A stretch of 64,000 nucleotides of DNA, from contig JAUFOR010000001.1 of the NCBI GenBank assembly GCA_040285745.1, positions 930,001-994,000 of the forward strand, read 5' to 3'. This DNA comes from Barthelona sp. PCE (Eukaryota > Metamonada: BaSk clade). The notes beneath the pieces are model-generated. The model was given only the letters and a program-made list of their open reading frames with translations. It was not told the origin of the DNA and ran no database searches. The translations under genes and the position numbers were made by a program. Below, piece after piece: positions 18,796 to 28,970 of this stretch (positions are counted from its first letter, which is position 1; each line of letters starts with the position of its first letter).

Positions 18796-20394
18796 ATGTC
18801 GGTACCAGTACCGGCGGTTGTCACTAGCGTATCTTCGCCTCCCCGACAACGGGCACACACATTAAATTTAACGAGTAATCACAGTTTTTCGGATGGAAAA
18901 CTTCAATCTGCCATTTCTAGGCAGCGGGAAAGAATTTCTGCAAAATACAAGGAGCGCTTCGAGGTATCACGGAGGGAAAAGGAGCTTTTAAATGATTTAA
19001 AGAATGTTGAGTTGGTTAAATCAAGTTGTATTCCCACTGAACCTGTAGTGTCACCATCACAGCGATCAGTGAAGCGATACGATTCAGGTCACGAGGATCT
19101 TGATGTGTGTGACGATTATTTACTTGAGCGACTTGCCGAAGTACGGCAACGCGCTGCAAATGTACTTACTCACCAGGCTCAACATCGCTCCGACAAGATA
19201 GAGGATATAGAGCAGCGATCACCGCTCAAAAACAGGAGGAAAGAGTCGGGGATTGCACTGACAAAATTGCAGGAACATAAACTGGCAATGCTTGAGAAAG
19301 AGCGAGAAAGGGGTCGTGAACCGTATGAGGATCCAAAAAAAGCCAAGCAACAGCACGTGCGCGAGACTTTGAAGGAAATTGGTGTGACAAAGATGGGGCT
19401 GGAGACCTTGAACACATTAGAAAGACAGCGGTTTTCGAGAAGCGCAATGAGGGAGTACCATTATCGTTCGATGCAGCAGAGAGACAAGCCAGAGATGATC
19501 GTTGCAGCTTCTGAAAGATTGGACAGCGTCCAGGAAGCTGATGAGGATATGGTTGCAGCCCATGCAGACTTTTTGGGATCACTGAGATCACAGGATAGGG
19601 GATTAGAGTTTCTGAAGAACAATGACAAGCGCAGAAGTATCATGAAGATAGCAAAAATGTTTCAGTCAAAGATCGGTGATGTGAACAAGGTTAAAAAGGT
19701 GAGAAAAAAGTTGAAAAAATGGAAAAACGTAAGCAACATGGGTCAGATACAGGCAAGATACCGGCGGCACGCGCATCTTGAGGATATTCAGGTGAAACCT
19801 GTTTATCAATCAGAAGAAGAAAAGAAAAAGGTTATTTCACCAAAGAAATTTAAAATAATTGATGGGAACGACATTAAAGTTGATGAGGAGGATCGTAGTT
19901 TGTGGAAGGAAGCAATTAGAGACATGAATAGAGATGATTTGCTTAGAAGATCCATATACACAGTTATTGAAGAGCTGAAGTACAAGGTGTGCGAGAAGCT
20001 CCAGGACGAGGCTCTTGCGGAGGAAGATGAGCGTTTGCAAAAATACTATTTCGAAATCGAAACCCAACAGAGATCTGTTAAAGAAGAACTTGCGAGAAAA
20101 AAGCAGAAGGAGTTCGAGGAACGCCAGGAGAAAAAGAGACGCAGAGAAGCTATGCTTATGAAAGAGGCTGACTTTTTTAGACGGAAGGAAATTGAAGCTG
20201 AAGATTCAGCTCGAAAGACTGAGAACCTTCTGATGCCAATGTATGACCCACACAAGTTCCATACATACACAAACGAGATGCTAATGAGTACTGGTGTATC
20301 CGAGTTTGTGGAGAAATCTGCAACGATGGACAAGGTTATTTGGGACAAGGATTTTGTGGCCATGATTAAGGATGAGTTCCTTTCGTTTATGTAA
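18796..20394 (+). CDS. Coiled-coil protein of unknown function
   Basis: 532 residues from ATG 18796. An ATG 20 codons upstream (18736) is possible but would leave only 43 nt after the VPS4 stop. The protein is almost entirely charged helix: long Lys/Glu/Arg runs (KKVRKKLKKWKNV; EFEERQEKKRRREAML) with Ser/Pro-rich N-terminal disorder and a short hydrophobic C-terminus. No enzymatic motif is visible. Such composition is common in cytoskeletal or basal-body proteins, but I do not recognise a family. The stop codon is embedded in ATGTAAATAG. Confidence 0.75.
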   Translation: MSVPVPAVVTSVSSPPRQRAHTLNLTSNHSFSDGKLQSAISRQRERISAKYKERFEVSRREKELLNDLKNVELVKSSCIPTEPVVSPSQRSVKRYDSGHEDLDVCDDYLLERLAEVRQRAANVLTHQAQHRSDKIEDIEQRSPLKNRRKESGIALTKLQEHKLAMLEKERERGREPYEDPKKAKQQHVRETLKEIGVTKMGLETLNTLERQRFSRSAMREYHYRSMQQRDKPEMIVAASERLDSVQEADEDMVAAHADFLGSLRSQDRGLEFLKNNDKRRSIMKIAKMFQSKIGDVNKVKKVRKKLKKWKNVSNMGQIQARYRRHAHLEDIQVKPVYQSEEEKKKVISPKKFKIIDGNDIKVDEEDRSLWKEAIRDMNRDDLLRRSIYTVIEELKYKVCEKLQDEALAEEDERLQKYYFEIETQQRSVKEELARKKQKEFEERQEKKRRREAMLMKEADFFRRKEIEAEDSARKTENLLMPMYDPHKFHTYTNEMLMSTGVSEFVEKSATMDKVIWDKDFVAMIKDEFLSFM

Positions 20395-20452
20395 ATAGAT
20401 CTGATTATGAATTGATTGTTGTTTTTCTTTCTCTAACCATTTCAGTTTTTGC

Positions 20453-21637
20453 ATGAGTCAAAGAAAGGAGCGTAAGTGTCTTAATTGCAACGAGCGGCCG
20501 CTGTGGTATATTTATTAAAGCATGACGTAACTGAGTGTATAGATTTACACAGAATTATTAGGATCCTTCTCATTATAAGTAACTTTTTGCTTTAATTGAG
20601 AGATCCCTGTATCTTAAATAACTGTACATTGTTTTTTTACATTGAAAATTACTATGAATAGGTTTTTTTCAACAAAACTTGGTGTAACATGCGTATTGTA
20701 ACTAAAAGTAACATTTAGCCCAGAGGCAAAGGCAGAGCCATTGTGCTTAGACTGCTTAAAGCGCCTAAATAGACATACATGTGATTTTTGCAAGATTGAT
20801 CACCATCTTATGGAACGTGATGAGAATGCAGAGAATAAGTTATGTTTTGACTGCCGCAGATACTTCAAGAGATATCAAGAAGAGCCAACATTCTGCTCAT
20901 ATTGTGCTCACAAAGCATGTTTTGGTGGAAAAAGCATATGCTACCGTTGTGAGAAACAGGAGGTCAAATACGGCTCTCCAAGTGCGTGTGAGGATTGTGG
21001 GAAGCTCAGTGCATTCAGCAGCCCAAGCATATTGTCAAAATCAGAAGGAAGAACGATCTGCTTCTGGTGCTTAAGAGAATTTCTTACGCAGAAGCGTCGT
21101 GAAAAGTCAATGTCAAGGAAGAGAACGGCCAAGCAGACTGACCTTATCTCTAAATTACAGAGAGCCAGTTGTCAGAATTGCCGTCAGTCAAGTTATATTA
21201 TAGATAACCTCAAGAAGCAATTGAAGGAGCAAGAGAAGACCAGCAAAATGGAGCTTTTACAGCTGGAAAGCACAATCAATGCACTGCAGAGCAACAGAAA
21301 GGATGCAACAGTCGACGTCATTACGGAATACGAAGAGAAGATGATGAAGTTGAAGGAAGAATTTGAGAAAGAACGCGTGGTATTGCAGGAAGCTGCAGGC
21401 CGTGCCGATGATCTCAGGAGTAGGCTACAAGACTATGAACAGAAGGTTGCAGAGGCTCGTGGTGAGCGATTAGGACTTGAAAATGAAAAAAAACGTTTAT
21501 TTGAACAGTTGCAGGATGTTAAGAAGCAGTTGAGTGACGTTCAGACGAAAAACGCAGATTTCGACATGCCAGTCAGCACTAAGGCCCCAATTGTAGATGT
21601 AGAGAGTGATGATGATGATGACTTGAAGTGGATGTAG
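20453..21637 (+). CDS. FAM76-family Cys-rich protein (one intron)
   Basis: Exon 1 (20453-20505) encodes 17 codons including KCLNCNERPL. The intron is 20506-20718 (213 nt, GTATAT...TAACATTTAG) and exon 2 is 20719-21637. The spliced product has 323 residues. It starts with a series of CX2C pairs (CLNC, CLDC, CDFC, CSYC, CEDC, CFWC). The segment YGSPSACEDCGKLSAF followed by the GRTICFWCLREF segment matches the animal FAM76A/B proteins closely. A coiled coil covers about residues 170-300 and the tail is acidic (ESDDDDDLKWM). FAM76 proteins are nuclear-speckle associated in animals; the molecular role is poorly known. Exon 2 alone has no ATG start, so the spliced model is needed. Confidence 0.82.
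20506..20718 (+). other. Long intron in FAM76 gene (213 nt)
   Basis: This intron is two to five times longer than the other introns here (38-102 nt). It has GTATAT at the 5' end and TAACTAAAAGTAACATTTAG at the 3' end. The extra length could house a small RNA, but I could not identify box motifs with confidence. Confidence 0.75.
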
Positions 21638-21655
21638 TCAACAGTAAAGCAAGTA

Positions 21656-23494
21656 TTATCTGACAAGCTTTATCTCTGAGACGGGATAGAATTCACTATT
21701 TTGGGTTAACAAATCAAGGATACTGACTCGTTTTTCAAAAATCGTGAAGCTTGTGAATGATTCATCAAAAACAATTAAATCGTATACAACATCGTATCTA
21801 TCCAATTTCATGTGCAGCCGCATAACGGAATTCCACTTGTATGGTTGGTAAGTGAACTGTGTTGTGTTGATGAAATCCCAAGGGAGATTCAGGTGAACTT
21901 GCTCGACTTCCTCACCAGTAAATCTGAACAGCTGGTCCTCTATGAAGAACACCCGGTCGTTGACGAAGTAACTGCTGAAAGCCTGATTTCCACAAATATG
22001 ACAACCGCTAAACACGTTGAATTCTTTGCTTTCTGCATCGTACACCACCACCTTCATCTCACTTCTTTGTTCAGAGAGACATATGTAGGGGCTGTAAAGG
22101 TTGGGGATGCAAAAGTAATGCATATCAGTGGACATTTTGTGCTGAGCAAAGTCGAGGACAACTCCAGCATCGTCCACACTCACAAAAGCCAAATATGAAG
22201 AGCCGGAAACCCACATGCATCCACCACACGAGGATGTGACGTCAAACCAGTTGTTGAACGGAGTATTGATAACTGTGTCGCCGACTGTGATTACCTGATT
22301 GTAACAGTTTTCTATAACTGTGAAACAACCGGCACTGTATTCAACGGTAACGTGTTCCATGTCCGTTCTTAAATATTCACAGTGTATTTGACCGTCTTTG
22401 AAAGCTACAAATTTCTTCTTGTCTCTGATCTGAACACCGGCTTGGGTCAGCGTGGAGCAATTGCCCTCAACCACACCATGTATCATAGCAGACGGGTTTT
22501 CGCTGAAAACATCAATGTGTATGATGTGGTTGCAAGAAGCAATCGCAGGTGTTCGTATGGCCGATCCGGTTTCTGTCAGTGATATTCGCATATCAGCAAT
22601 GATACCGTACCCAGCTATATTGCGCTCAACCGTCAAGGGATACATCACGCTATCTATCATACCGTAGACTTCACCGTTAAGGAACGTAAATGACATAAAG
22701 GTGTTGCCTGACACGTCCGTGTAGCACTTCACTTCACCTTCGTCAAAACTGTAAGCAACTAAATTCGTACTGTATTGGATGAAGCACAGATCGTCCAGGA
22801 AAAATGCGGATTTAGGTTCTGCGTGTTCCATTAGAAAACTACAGCACAGCTTTTCAGAATGGACCTCGGCTCCAGAATCGCTTTCAGTGATGGAAACCTT
22901 GTAAATGCAATCTTGTGTGATGAATAAACATCTTACGTCAGTATTGATAACTGGAACCATCACGTATGTGTCACTGTACGGTACAGGTATGTCAAGGCAC
23001 TGCACTGTGTTATTTATGATCACCGGCGCTACATATTTAGTATGCACGGGATCGAAAAATATGCAAATACGTTCATAGGCTTGCACTTTCTTCACATTAA
23101 ACCGTTGTACCTCATATGAATACGCATTAACAACAGCCGAGTGATTTCCGTAATGTGCAACAATGAAGTAAGAGTCTGTAAAGACACTATAGAGTTGTGC
23201 GGATGCAATTGGAAAATCTATTGGACTGAATCGATTTGTCTCCTTAAGTTGACCACAATCCATTCCATAGTATATGATTTCACCATTTTTTTGAACAACA
23301 AATGAGTTCTCCCCATTAAGGGTTTGTTTAAAACTAGACCAACGTGCTGGTAGTATCACTTCCCGTTTGGTTTCTGGGAGCAGTACGAATGTCGTGGTTT
23401 TTGGTGTGTGTTTGTGTGATTCAACAATGCAATGGTGTTGTTTGCAATTTATGCAAACATCCTTTGAAAAAATGTGTGGTTGGATGCGTGGCAT
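21656..23494 (-). CDS. Beta-rich propeller-like protein, unknown
   Basis: 612 residues from ATG 23494. The N-terminus has a Cys/His cluster (CINCKQHHC, then HKH) that could bind zinc. The rest is a succession of short beta strands with alternating hydrophobic residues and no signal peptide or membrane span, consistent with one or two beta-propellers. Classical WD motifs are absent. A protein of similar appearance (721 aa) is at 38534-40699, and both begin MPR; whether they are related is uncertain. No function can be assigned. It converges on FAM76 with 18 nt between the stops. Confidence 0.72.
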   Translation of the reverse strand: MPRIQPHIFSKDVCINCKQHHCIVESHKHTPKTTTFVLLPETKREVILPARWSSFKQTLNGENSFVVQKNGEIIYYGMDCGQLKETNRFSPIDFPIASAQLYSVFTDSYFIVAHYGNHSAVVNAYSYEVQRFNVKKVQAYERICIFFDPVHTKYVAPVIINNTVQCLDIPVPYSDTYVMVPVINTDVRCLFITQDCIYKVSITESDSGAEVHSEKLCCSFLMEHAEPKSAFFLDDLCFIQYSTNLVAYSFDEGEVKCYTDVSGNTFMSFTFLNGEVYGMIDSVMYPLTVERNIAGYGIIADMRISLTETGSAIRTPAIASCNHIIHIDVFSENPSAMIHGVVEGNCSTLTQAGVQIRDKKKFVAFKDGQIHCEYLRTDMEHVTVEYSAGCFTVIENCYNQVITVGDTVINTPFNNWFDVTSSCGGCMWVSGSSYLAFVSVDDAGVVLDFAQHKMSTDMHYFCIPNLYSPYICLSEQRSEMKVVVYDAESKEFNVFSGCHICGNQAFSSYFVNDRVFFIEDQLFRFTGEEVEQVHLNLPWDFINTTQFTYQPYKWNSVMRLHMKLDRYDVVYDLIVFDESFTSFTIFEKRVSILDLLTQNSEFYPVSEIKLVR

Positions 23495-23964
23495 ACTAAT
23501 TTAGCCCATAAATATGCAATATGCCGAATTAAAAAGAAAAAAGTGGTTGAAAGAAACGATAAAAATGAGGAATCAGGTAGTTTGCAGGAGTTATCTATTT
23601 TTAATAATAGAACACTTAATTCGGTGATATATAAGGTTTTGGCAACCGAGTTGATACTTGTAAACTAAAGTAATGCAAACCTGCGATGTCAAGCGTGTAT
23701 TTGCATCAATATTTGTGTTTAAGTGTTGTGATGAAGGGTATTGCATCGATTTTACAACGTTTATTTTTGAAAAACTGTTCATGAAAATCATTGGGGTTCC
23801 GTTTCATTTTTTGACGTTGGACAAATGTTTAGCTCAATGTCAACCAGTACTGATTAGGAACAATATCTGGCAGGGGAGAACATGTGATCGTGTTAAAGAT
23901 GCTTTTAGGGATAAGTTTCACTATTTAGTTTTTTATCTCCTTCTTTAAACATATTTTTAGAAAA
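23495..23964. other. Divergent promoter region before EFL1
   Basis: 470 AT-rich bases between divergent genes. A TATA-like ATATATAAGG near 23627 is followed about 45 nt later by an ATG frame of 91 codons (23673-23948). This frame could be a small Cys-containing protein but has no recognisable family. I leave it uncalled. Confidence 0.4.
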
Positions 23965-26646
23965 ATGTTTGGGGCTGATACTATAACAAGGATCGGTAAC
24001 TCGGGAAGCAACATGTATAACTTCTGTGTTGTGTCACATGTCGATAGCGGAAAATCTACCATGGTTGATGCGCTGTTAAGTCTGAATAGACTAGTCTCTG
24101 AGGAACTAGTTGGCGTGGCAAGGGGAATGGACACAAGACCTGACGAGCAGCGCAGATGTATTACGATGAAGAGCTCATCCACTGTTTTACTCATTAAAAA
24201 TCCTTTGAAGAATAACGTAGCATGCGTGAACGTCATGGACACCCCCGGGCACTTTGATTTTTGGGCGGAGGTCGATGCTGCACTTGGGCTTGTGGACGGG
24301 TGTTTCATCTTGATAGATGTTATTGAAGGTATCAGAAATAGAACAGTGTCTGTTATCGAGCGAGCTTTTAAACACAGGCTGTTCCCAGTTCTGGTGTTGA
24401 ACAAAATCGATAAACTGCTCACTATTTCGAAAATGGACGAATCTGAGATAGCAGAGCATTTGGAGGGATTGATCACAACAGTCAACAGTATAACAGCAGG
24501 CTTTGCCGCCGAGGAGTTCTTCAGTAAGAGCGAGGAGATTGATATTGATAAGATGGATCGACATCCCTTTATATTCGATCCAAGAAGAGGAAACGTCATT
24601 TTTGCGTCTGCGCTCAACAACTGGGGATTTACACTTCCGCAGATGGCGGAGGTGTTGTCAGAGAAGCTTAAGATGCCTGCCCAGAAGATCCTCAAGAATC
24701 TCTGGGGTCATCGATATTTCAACGGTAAGAGCTTTGTGGGAACTCCACCGTCGAGCCGCTCGAAGCGCTTCGTGTCAATGTGCATTTTTAAGTACATATG
24801 TCAGATCTTTCAGGCAGAAAGAGAGGATTTTCAGGACAAGTTGCACTCGATTGCAGAATCGTTGGGACTAAGATTAGGAGAAGGCACCTTAGACTCAAAG
24901 GCGATACTGAGCAAGTGGCTACCGATGAAGAAGCCATTAGTAGAGTGTCTATTTAAGTTCTTTCCCACAGCGGCCGTTGCCCAAAAGTATAAGTTGAATA
25001 TTTTTGGAGTTCAGACCCCTGAAGTATCCCACGCAATGGTAACGTGTCATAACGACGGCCCCGTTCTGGGGTTCATCAGCAAGATCCTCCTGCCCTATGT
25101 CGACACAGATTCAGGGCAGCCGCTCGGTATTGGGCGTCTGTTCAGCGGAACGTTGCGTCGCGGTTCAAAAGTGCGTGCAATTGTCAACGGAGAATCTCGT
25201 GTGGTCACGGTTAGTACTGTATTCCTTTTGATGCCAAGGATGAATGTCAGAATTGAAGAGGTTACCGCAGGTAATCTTTTTGCGATCAGTTACGACGGAA
25301 TGGACACTTACACCACTCTTATTGATATGGAGATTGAGTCAAACGACTTCTTTTTCAACCCCTCACATTCAAAAGCTCTTCTGACATTTAAAGTCGATCC
25401 TAGCGTCCCAAGCCAGCTCCCACGACTGCGCCAGACACTCATGAAGCTCGACCGTATGGACAGCGCGATGGATTTTTCGATTTCTAAGAAGGGCGAGTTC
25501 CTGGTGAGTGCAGTAGGCCCCGTTCATTTAGAGGTAATTAAAAAGTTCGTTGAGAAGAGCAGGTGTGATACGCAATGGTCAGTTCCGATTGTGCCCATGC
25601 GTGAGACAACGATATCAGTCCGTCATAGGGGAATTGTTGAGTCTCCCTTGTTGTATTTCGATGTGCAGCTTGGTACCCTGAGTGATGATGTTGTTGACAG
25701 AGTCATGGAGCACCAGGACGATGTCAAGGCTGGCGATTACGAGTTTCTTCACGGACTCCCGTTTTACGATAACGTTGTCAGTGATAAGGTCCTGTGCTTT
25801 GGCCCAGACCACGGCTGTAACGTCTTGCTTTGGTCACTCCCACAGCAGTTTCGTGACAGTGAATTTTTTAATTTAATATCAGAGTCGTTGCGGAAGATCC
25901 TCATTCAATCGTTCCAAAATGCAACTGCAGTCGGTCCTATTTGTGGAGAGAAGATGCACGGTATCTTTATCCGTATCACGCGTATCGAACTCGCTGAGTT
26001 TGCGAAGCATGAGGAGATTGTTGCTTCTTTAAAGGAGCAAATCCAGCAGAGCAACGAAGACGAAGATGAAGAGCTTGTTGCACGTTTGGCCGAGGTCACT
26101 GCTAACTATGATAGGGAGCAGAATGAAAAAGAAGTAATTTCACATTTTCATAGAGGTGCAGTGCACAGCATTATAACTCCTATCAAAATGGGTTTCCATG
26201 AGGTTTTCATGGGCTCAGGCGTTCGTATCGTGGAGCCCGTTTACACAATCGAGGCTGAGTTCAGTTCTGCATGGATTTCTAAGGTCACAAATTGGTTACA
26301 GCAGAAGCGAGGTAATGTCACCCAATTAAACGTTCGGACTGGTTCAGACACCTATATACTTTCGGCAGAGCTCCCCGTTTACGAGAGTTTTAATGCACAG
26401 GAGAGCTTAATGAGCGCGACTAGTGGTTTTGCATCGTTCTCTATTGTGGGACTGATCTGGAAGATGATCGATGAGGATCCATATTTTGTGCCAAAGACAG
26501 AGAATGAGTTGGAAGATTACATCGAGGGTGAGTTTGATGAAATTTTTGTGAAGAAGATGATTAATCACATTAGATTAGTTAAAGGATTGTTAGTTGACAG
26601 TCAGCTGAACGTTGATGGTGAAAAATTGACAAATATTAAGAAATAA
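23965..26646 (+). CDS. EFL1: Elongation factor-like GTPase EFL1 (Ria1)
   Basis: 893 residues from ATG 23965. EFL1 is an EF2-like GTPase that works with SBDS to evict eIF6 from late 60S subunits. GTPase motifs are G1 SHVDSGKST (residues 24-32), switch I DEQRRCITMKSS, G3 DTPGHFDF and G4 NKID. The TRPDEQ...ITMKSS switch and the C-terminal DEDPYFVPKTENELEDY mark it as EFL1 rather than eEF2. There is also no diphthamide-site region. Oddities are Ser28 where HVDH has its second His, Cys for Gly in switch I, and an acidic insertion around QSNEDEDEELV, where EFL1 proteins usually carry variable inserts. REI1, in the same pathway, lies 11 kb upstream. Confidence 0.92.
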   Translation: MFGADTITRIGNSGSNMYNFCVVSHVDSGKSTMVDALLSLNRLVSEELVGVARGMDTRPDEQRRCITMKSSSTVLLIKNPLKNNVACVNVMDTPGHFDFWAEVDAALGLVDGCFILIDVIEGIRNRTVSVIERAFKHRLFPVLVLNKIDKLLTISKMDESEIAEHLEGLITTVNSITAGFAAEEFFSKSEEIDIDKMDRHPFIFDPRRGNVIFASALNNWGFTLPQMAEVLSEKLKMPAQKILKNLWGHRYFNGKSFVGTPPSSRSKRFVSMCIFKYICQIFQAEREDFQDKLHSIAESLGLRLGEGTLDSKAILSKWLPMKKPLVECLFKFFPTAAVAQKYKLNIFGVQTPEVSHAMVTCHNDGPVLGFISKILLPYVDTDSGQPLGIGRLFSGTLRRGSKVRAIVNGESRVVTVSTVFLLMPRMNVRIEEVTAGNLFAISYDGMDTYTTLIDMEIESNDFFFNPSHSKALLTFKVDPSVPSQLPRLRQTLMKLDRMDSAMDFSISKKGEFLVSAVGPVHLEVIKKFVEKSRCDTQWSVPIVPMRETTISVRHRGIVESPLLYFDVQLGTLSDDVVDRVMEHQDDVKAGDYEFLHGLPFYDNVVSDKVLCFGPDHGCNVLLWSLPQQFRDSEFFNLISESLRKILIQSFQNATAVGPICGEKMHGIFIRITRIELAEFAKHEEIVASLKEQIQQSNEDEDEELVARLAEVTANYDREQNEKEVISHFHRGAVHSIITPIKMGFHEVFMGSGVRIVEPVYTIEAEFSSAWISKVTNWLQQKRGNVTQLNVRTGSDTYILSAELPVYESFNAQESLMSATSGFASFSIVGLIWKMIDEDPYFVPKTENELEDYIEGEFDEIFVKKMINHIRLVKGLLVDSQLNVDGEKLTNIKK

Positions 26647-26702
26647 GCGTTTAAAAAAAAAATTTGTGAAGATTTACTAGTTGACAAGCAGTTCAACGAT
26701 GA

Positions 26703-27394
26703 CTAGAAGCACTTCGAGAAGGTATATCCACAGAACTGAGCGACAATGAAATAAATAACAACGAGCAAAATCAAAACACAGAACATTGTTGACTTGATGC
26801 GTGCACATTGCATAGTATGCTTAAGGCGGTTGGCAGCACGGTCGTAACCAATGGCGGTGTTGCGCATAACATCGGCATCATCGACAGTTCTCTGGAGTTT
26901 GTTGCCCCTTTCAAACAAAGTGTTAATATTACTTGTCATTGAGGCCGTTGCACTGTTCAATTGCTCTTTTGTCTTCTGTAAGACACTGGGTCCGCTGAAC
27001 CTGTTCACAAGATTCTGAAGCTGCTCGCCAAAAGAGGTGTTAAATGAGTATGCAGCAGCGGCGGCAACGTCTTGACTGCTGTAAGCGCTTGAGAAACGCT
27101 TACGGAGTTCGTTGAGGAGTCTGAGGGGGGATTCGGCGTCGCTACTGGCATCAGCAACGCAAATATAGATGATGGACTGCTCAACGACAACATGAATAGT
27201 ATATGCACCAAATCCAAAGTTACGTCTGTCGTTTACGCTGTTTCCAACTTTGTCGGCAACAGAAGCACGGACACGACTGAAATCGGCTGAATGTGAGGGG
27301 ATAGATTAATTGTTAACAATTACATACATCCATCGGCATTGTAATCAACCAGAACGGTATTCTGGCGGGCCACGCATGCGTACTTGATAGTCAT
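26703..27394 (-). CDS. VAMP7: Longin R-SNARE, VAMP7-like (one intron)
   Basis: Exon 1 is 27394-27328 and exon 2 is 27286-26703. The 41-nt intron begins GTATGT, contains TTGTTAAC and ends CACATTCAG. Splicing gives 216 residues. The N-terminal longin domain starts MTIKYACVARQNTVLVDY and continues through VVVEQSIIYICVADASS and LLNELRKRF. The SNARE helix spans about residues 120-180 and contains the R-SNARE zero-layer Arg in LFERGNKL. A single C-terminal membrane anchor (STMFCVLILLVVIYFIVAQF) follows. VAMP7-type SNAREs drive fusion in the endolysosomal and secretory pathways. A CCCTTTTCTC element (27401-27410, minus) lies 7 nt from the start codon. Confidence 0.92.
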
Positions 27395-27400
27395 TTGCGG

Positions 27401-27410
27401 GAGAAAAGGG
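27401..27410 (-). promoter_or_regulatory. CCCTTTTCTC initiator-like element
   Basis: On the minus strand the sequence CCCTTTTCTC ends 7 nt before the VAMP7 ATG. This matches the position of CCYTTTTCA elements at other genes in the window and implies a very short 5' UTR. Confidence 0.45.
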
Positions 27411-27636
27411 AATAAAAAGTGGAACAAAAAAAAATTTGATTTGAATGCTTGCTGTGTTTTACTTTTAACCTTAATTCATGTATATTCAGAGTGTATAGAT
27501 AATGAATGGTAGAATAAAAAAAAAAATACATTTTTTTGTGGTTTTTGCAGCACATGTTAAGGATAGTTTTGTGTTTGCACATGTTTTGCAGTGGGGAACC
27601 GTCAGTCATATTAATTAGAAAAGGGGAGAAATCGAG

Positions 27637-28299
27637 CTAAGTAGGATTAATTCCAGAAATTTTGAAAATATATAGTTTCTCATATCCCACTTTCCGTTTA
27701 ATAACAACAGTACACTTTAGACCAAGCTCCTCAGCGATATACCGTTTTAGCTGCTTCGGTTTGTTCTCCTTTAACACTACTAGATAGCAAATACCATTTT
27801 CAGTAAGGACTTGTGGTAAAGAGTTCAAAAAACGGAATGTTGTGTCTGTTCCATTTGTACCACCATTCCATGCACTCGTGAGGTCGCCTATATTGACCTC
27901 ATCTGTTGCTGAAGGTACATACGGAGGGTTGAAGATGACAACATCGAATTTTTTATCACTGATTTCTGCAAAAAGATCGCTTTTGCGCAGATTTACGGTC
28001 ACACCAGCTGTCTCTGCATGTATATTTGCACACTCTAGAGCCTTTTCATTGATATCAACGCCCCAAAATTCAGAATCCTGACGTTGTCCGAAATAATGAG
28101 CCAGGCTAACAATAACTGTACCGCTGCCCACACCAACCTCGATCCACCGTCTCATTCCAGAGAGAAAGTTCTTCTGAAGATCGATTGCGTCGAGCATCAA
28201 ACTTGTGTCTTCTCTAGGAGGATAAACAAGCCCATCGAATGCTTGGAACATGTCCAAATCGGGTTCAATTGACTGAACAACAGACTCATATGAAGTCAT
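27637..28299 (-). CDS. MTQ2: eRF1 glutamine methyltransferase MTQ2 (HemK2/N6AMT1)
   Basis: 220 residues from ATG 28299, the normal size. The SAM-binding motif I is EVGVGSGTV, the acidic motif II is WGVDINEKAL, and the catalytic NPPYVPS is near residue 125. The opening VYPPREDTSLMLDA is specific to the HemK2/MTQ2 group. With TRM112 this enzyme methylates the GGQ glutamine of release factor eRF1; the animal ortholog is also reported to methylate histone H4 lysine. TRM112 is not in the window. Confidence 0.92.
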   Translation of the reverse strand: MTSYESVVQSIEPDLDMFQAFDGLVYPPREDTSLMLDAIDLQKNFLSGMRRWIEVGVGSGTVIVSLAHYFGQRQDSEFWGVDINEKALECANIHAETAGVTVNLRKSDLFAEISDKKFDVVIFNPPYVPSATDEVNIGDLTSAWNGGTNGTDTTFRFLNSLPQVLTENGICYLVVLKENKPKQLKRYIAEELGLKCTVVIKRKVGYEKLYIFKISGINPT

Positions 28300-28377
28300 A
28301 ATGTAAACGGGTAGATTTTCTCGCTACAGTTTTTCAGTCTCTTTCCGAAATTCTTTGTGATTTACTTGAGCAAAACA

Positions 28378-28848
28378 ATGAAAGAATCTGTTCCTATCCA
28401 CGTGAGTCAAGCAGGAGTTGCGAGTATGGACGATATTGATTGGAATTCGGTTATTTCCACTTTTATTCTAAGCAGCGATGCGGGAGATCATGTGTTTGTC
28501 ATTAAACAGACGGACAAGTCCATTGTATTTCAGAATTCGGCTTTCGAATTGGATGAAACCACCATTGATACATGTTGTAGAATTTTCCTTGACAATGGGG
28601 CGGTTGTCTTTAAAGAAGGCTTTGAGTTGTTCAGGTCACAGCACTTTGATCCAATTCGTGTTGATGATGAGGGTATATACGCTCGTAAATCAAATTCTCC
28701 AAATGAGGGTATCGTTCTCATCAGAACCTTCCATTTTGTCATTGGTGCGACGTACGCTTCTACAATGTATCCGGCGGCGACAGTTGAGTGTTCAGAAGCA
28801 GTGGGTGACTATGTCCGAGCTTTAGAAGAGGATTTTGTCCGTATTTAG
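28378..28848 (+). CDS. Profilin-like actin-binding protein
   Basis: The open frame starts with GTG; ATG at 28378 gives 156 residues. The C-terminal half follows the profilin pattern: a strand and turn at VDDEGIYARKSN, the strand VLIRTFHFVIGATY, then MYPAATVECSEAVGDYVRAL. These correspond to the profilin segments around IYGRKG, IVGIY and VVERLGDYL. The N-terminal DWNSVISTF helix also fits. Profilin binds actin monomers and poly-proline ligands. The overall sequence is diverged, so actin binding is likely but not proven. A TGTAAA element lies 70 nt downstream. Confidence 0.75.
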   Translation: MKESVPIHVSQAGVASMDDIDWNSVISTFILSSDAGDHVFVIKQTDKSIVFQNSAFELDETTIDTCCRIFLDNGAVVFKEGFELFRSQHFDPIRVDDEGIYARKSNSPNEGIVLIRTFHFVIGATYASTMYPAATVECSEAVGDYVRALEEDFVRI

Positions 28849-28970
28849 TTGATTTTTTAAAGTGATATTAGATTTTATTCAGGTGTCCATCGTTTTTCAC
28901 ACCATTTATTATATGTATACGTGTAAATAGTCCACATTATGAGTGTGTTTATTTTTCCAATCTTTTTCAC

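Noticed and set aside
23673-23948. A 91-codon ATG frame before EFL1 with a TATA-like sequence upstream.
   Set aside because: No family likeness, and it lies in an AT-rich promoter region; too weak to call.
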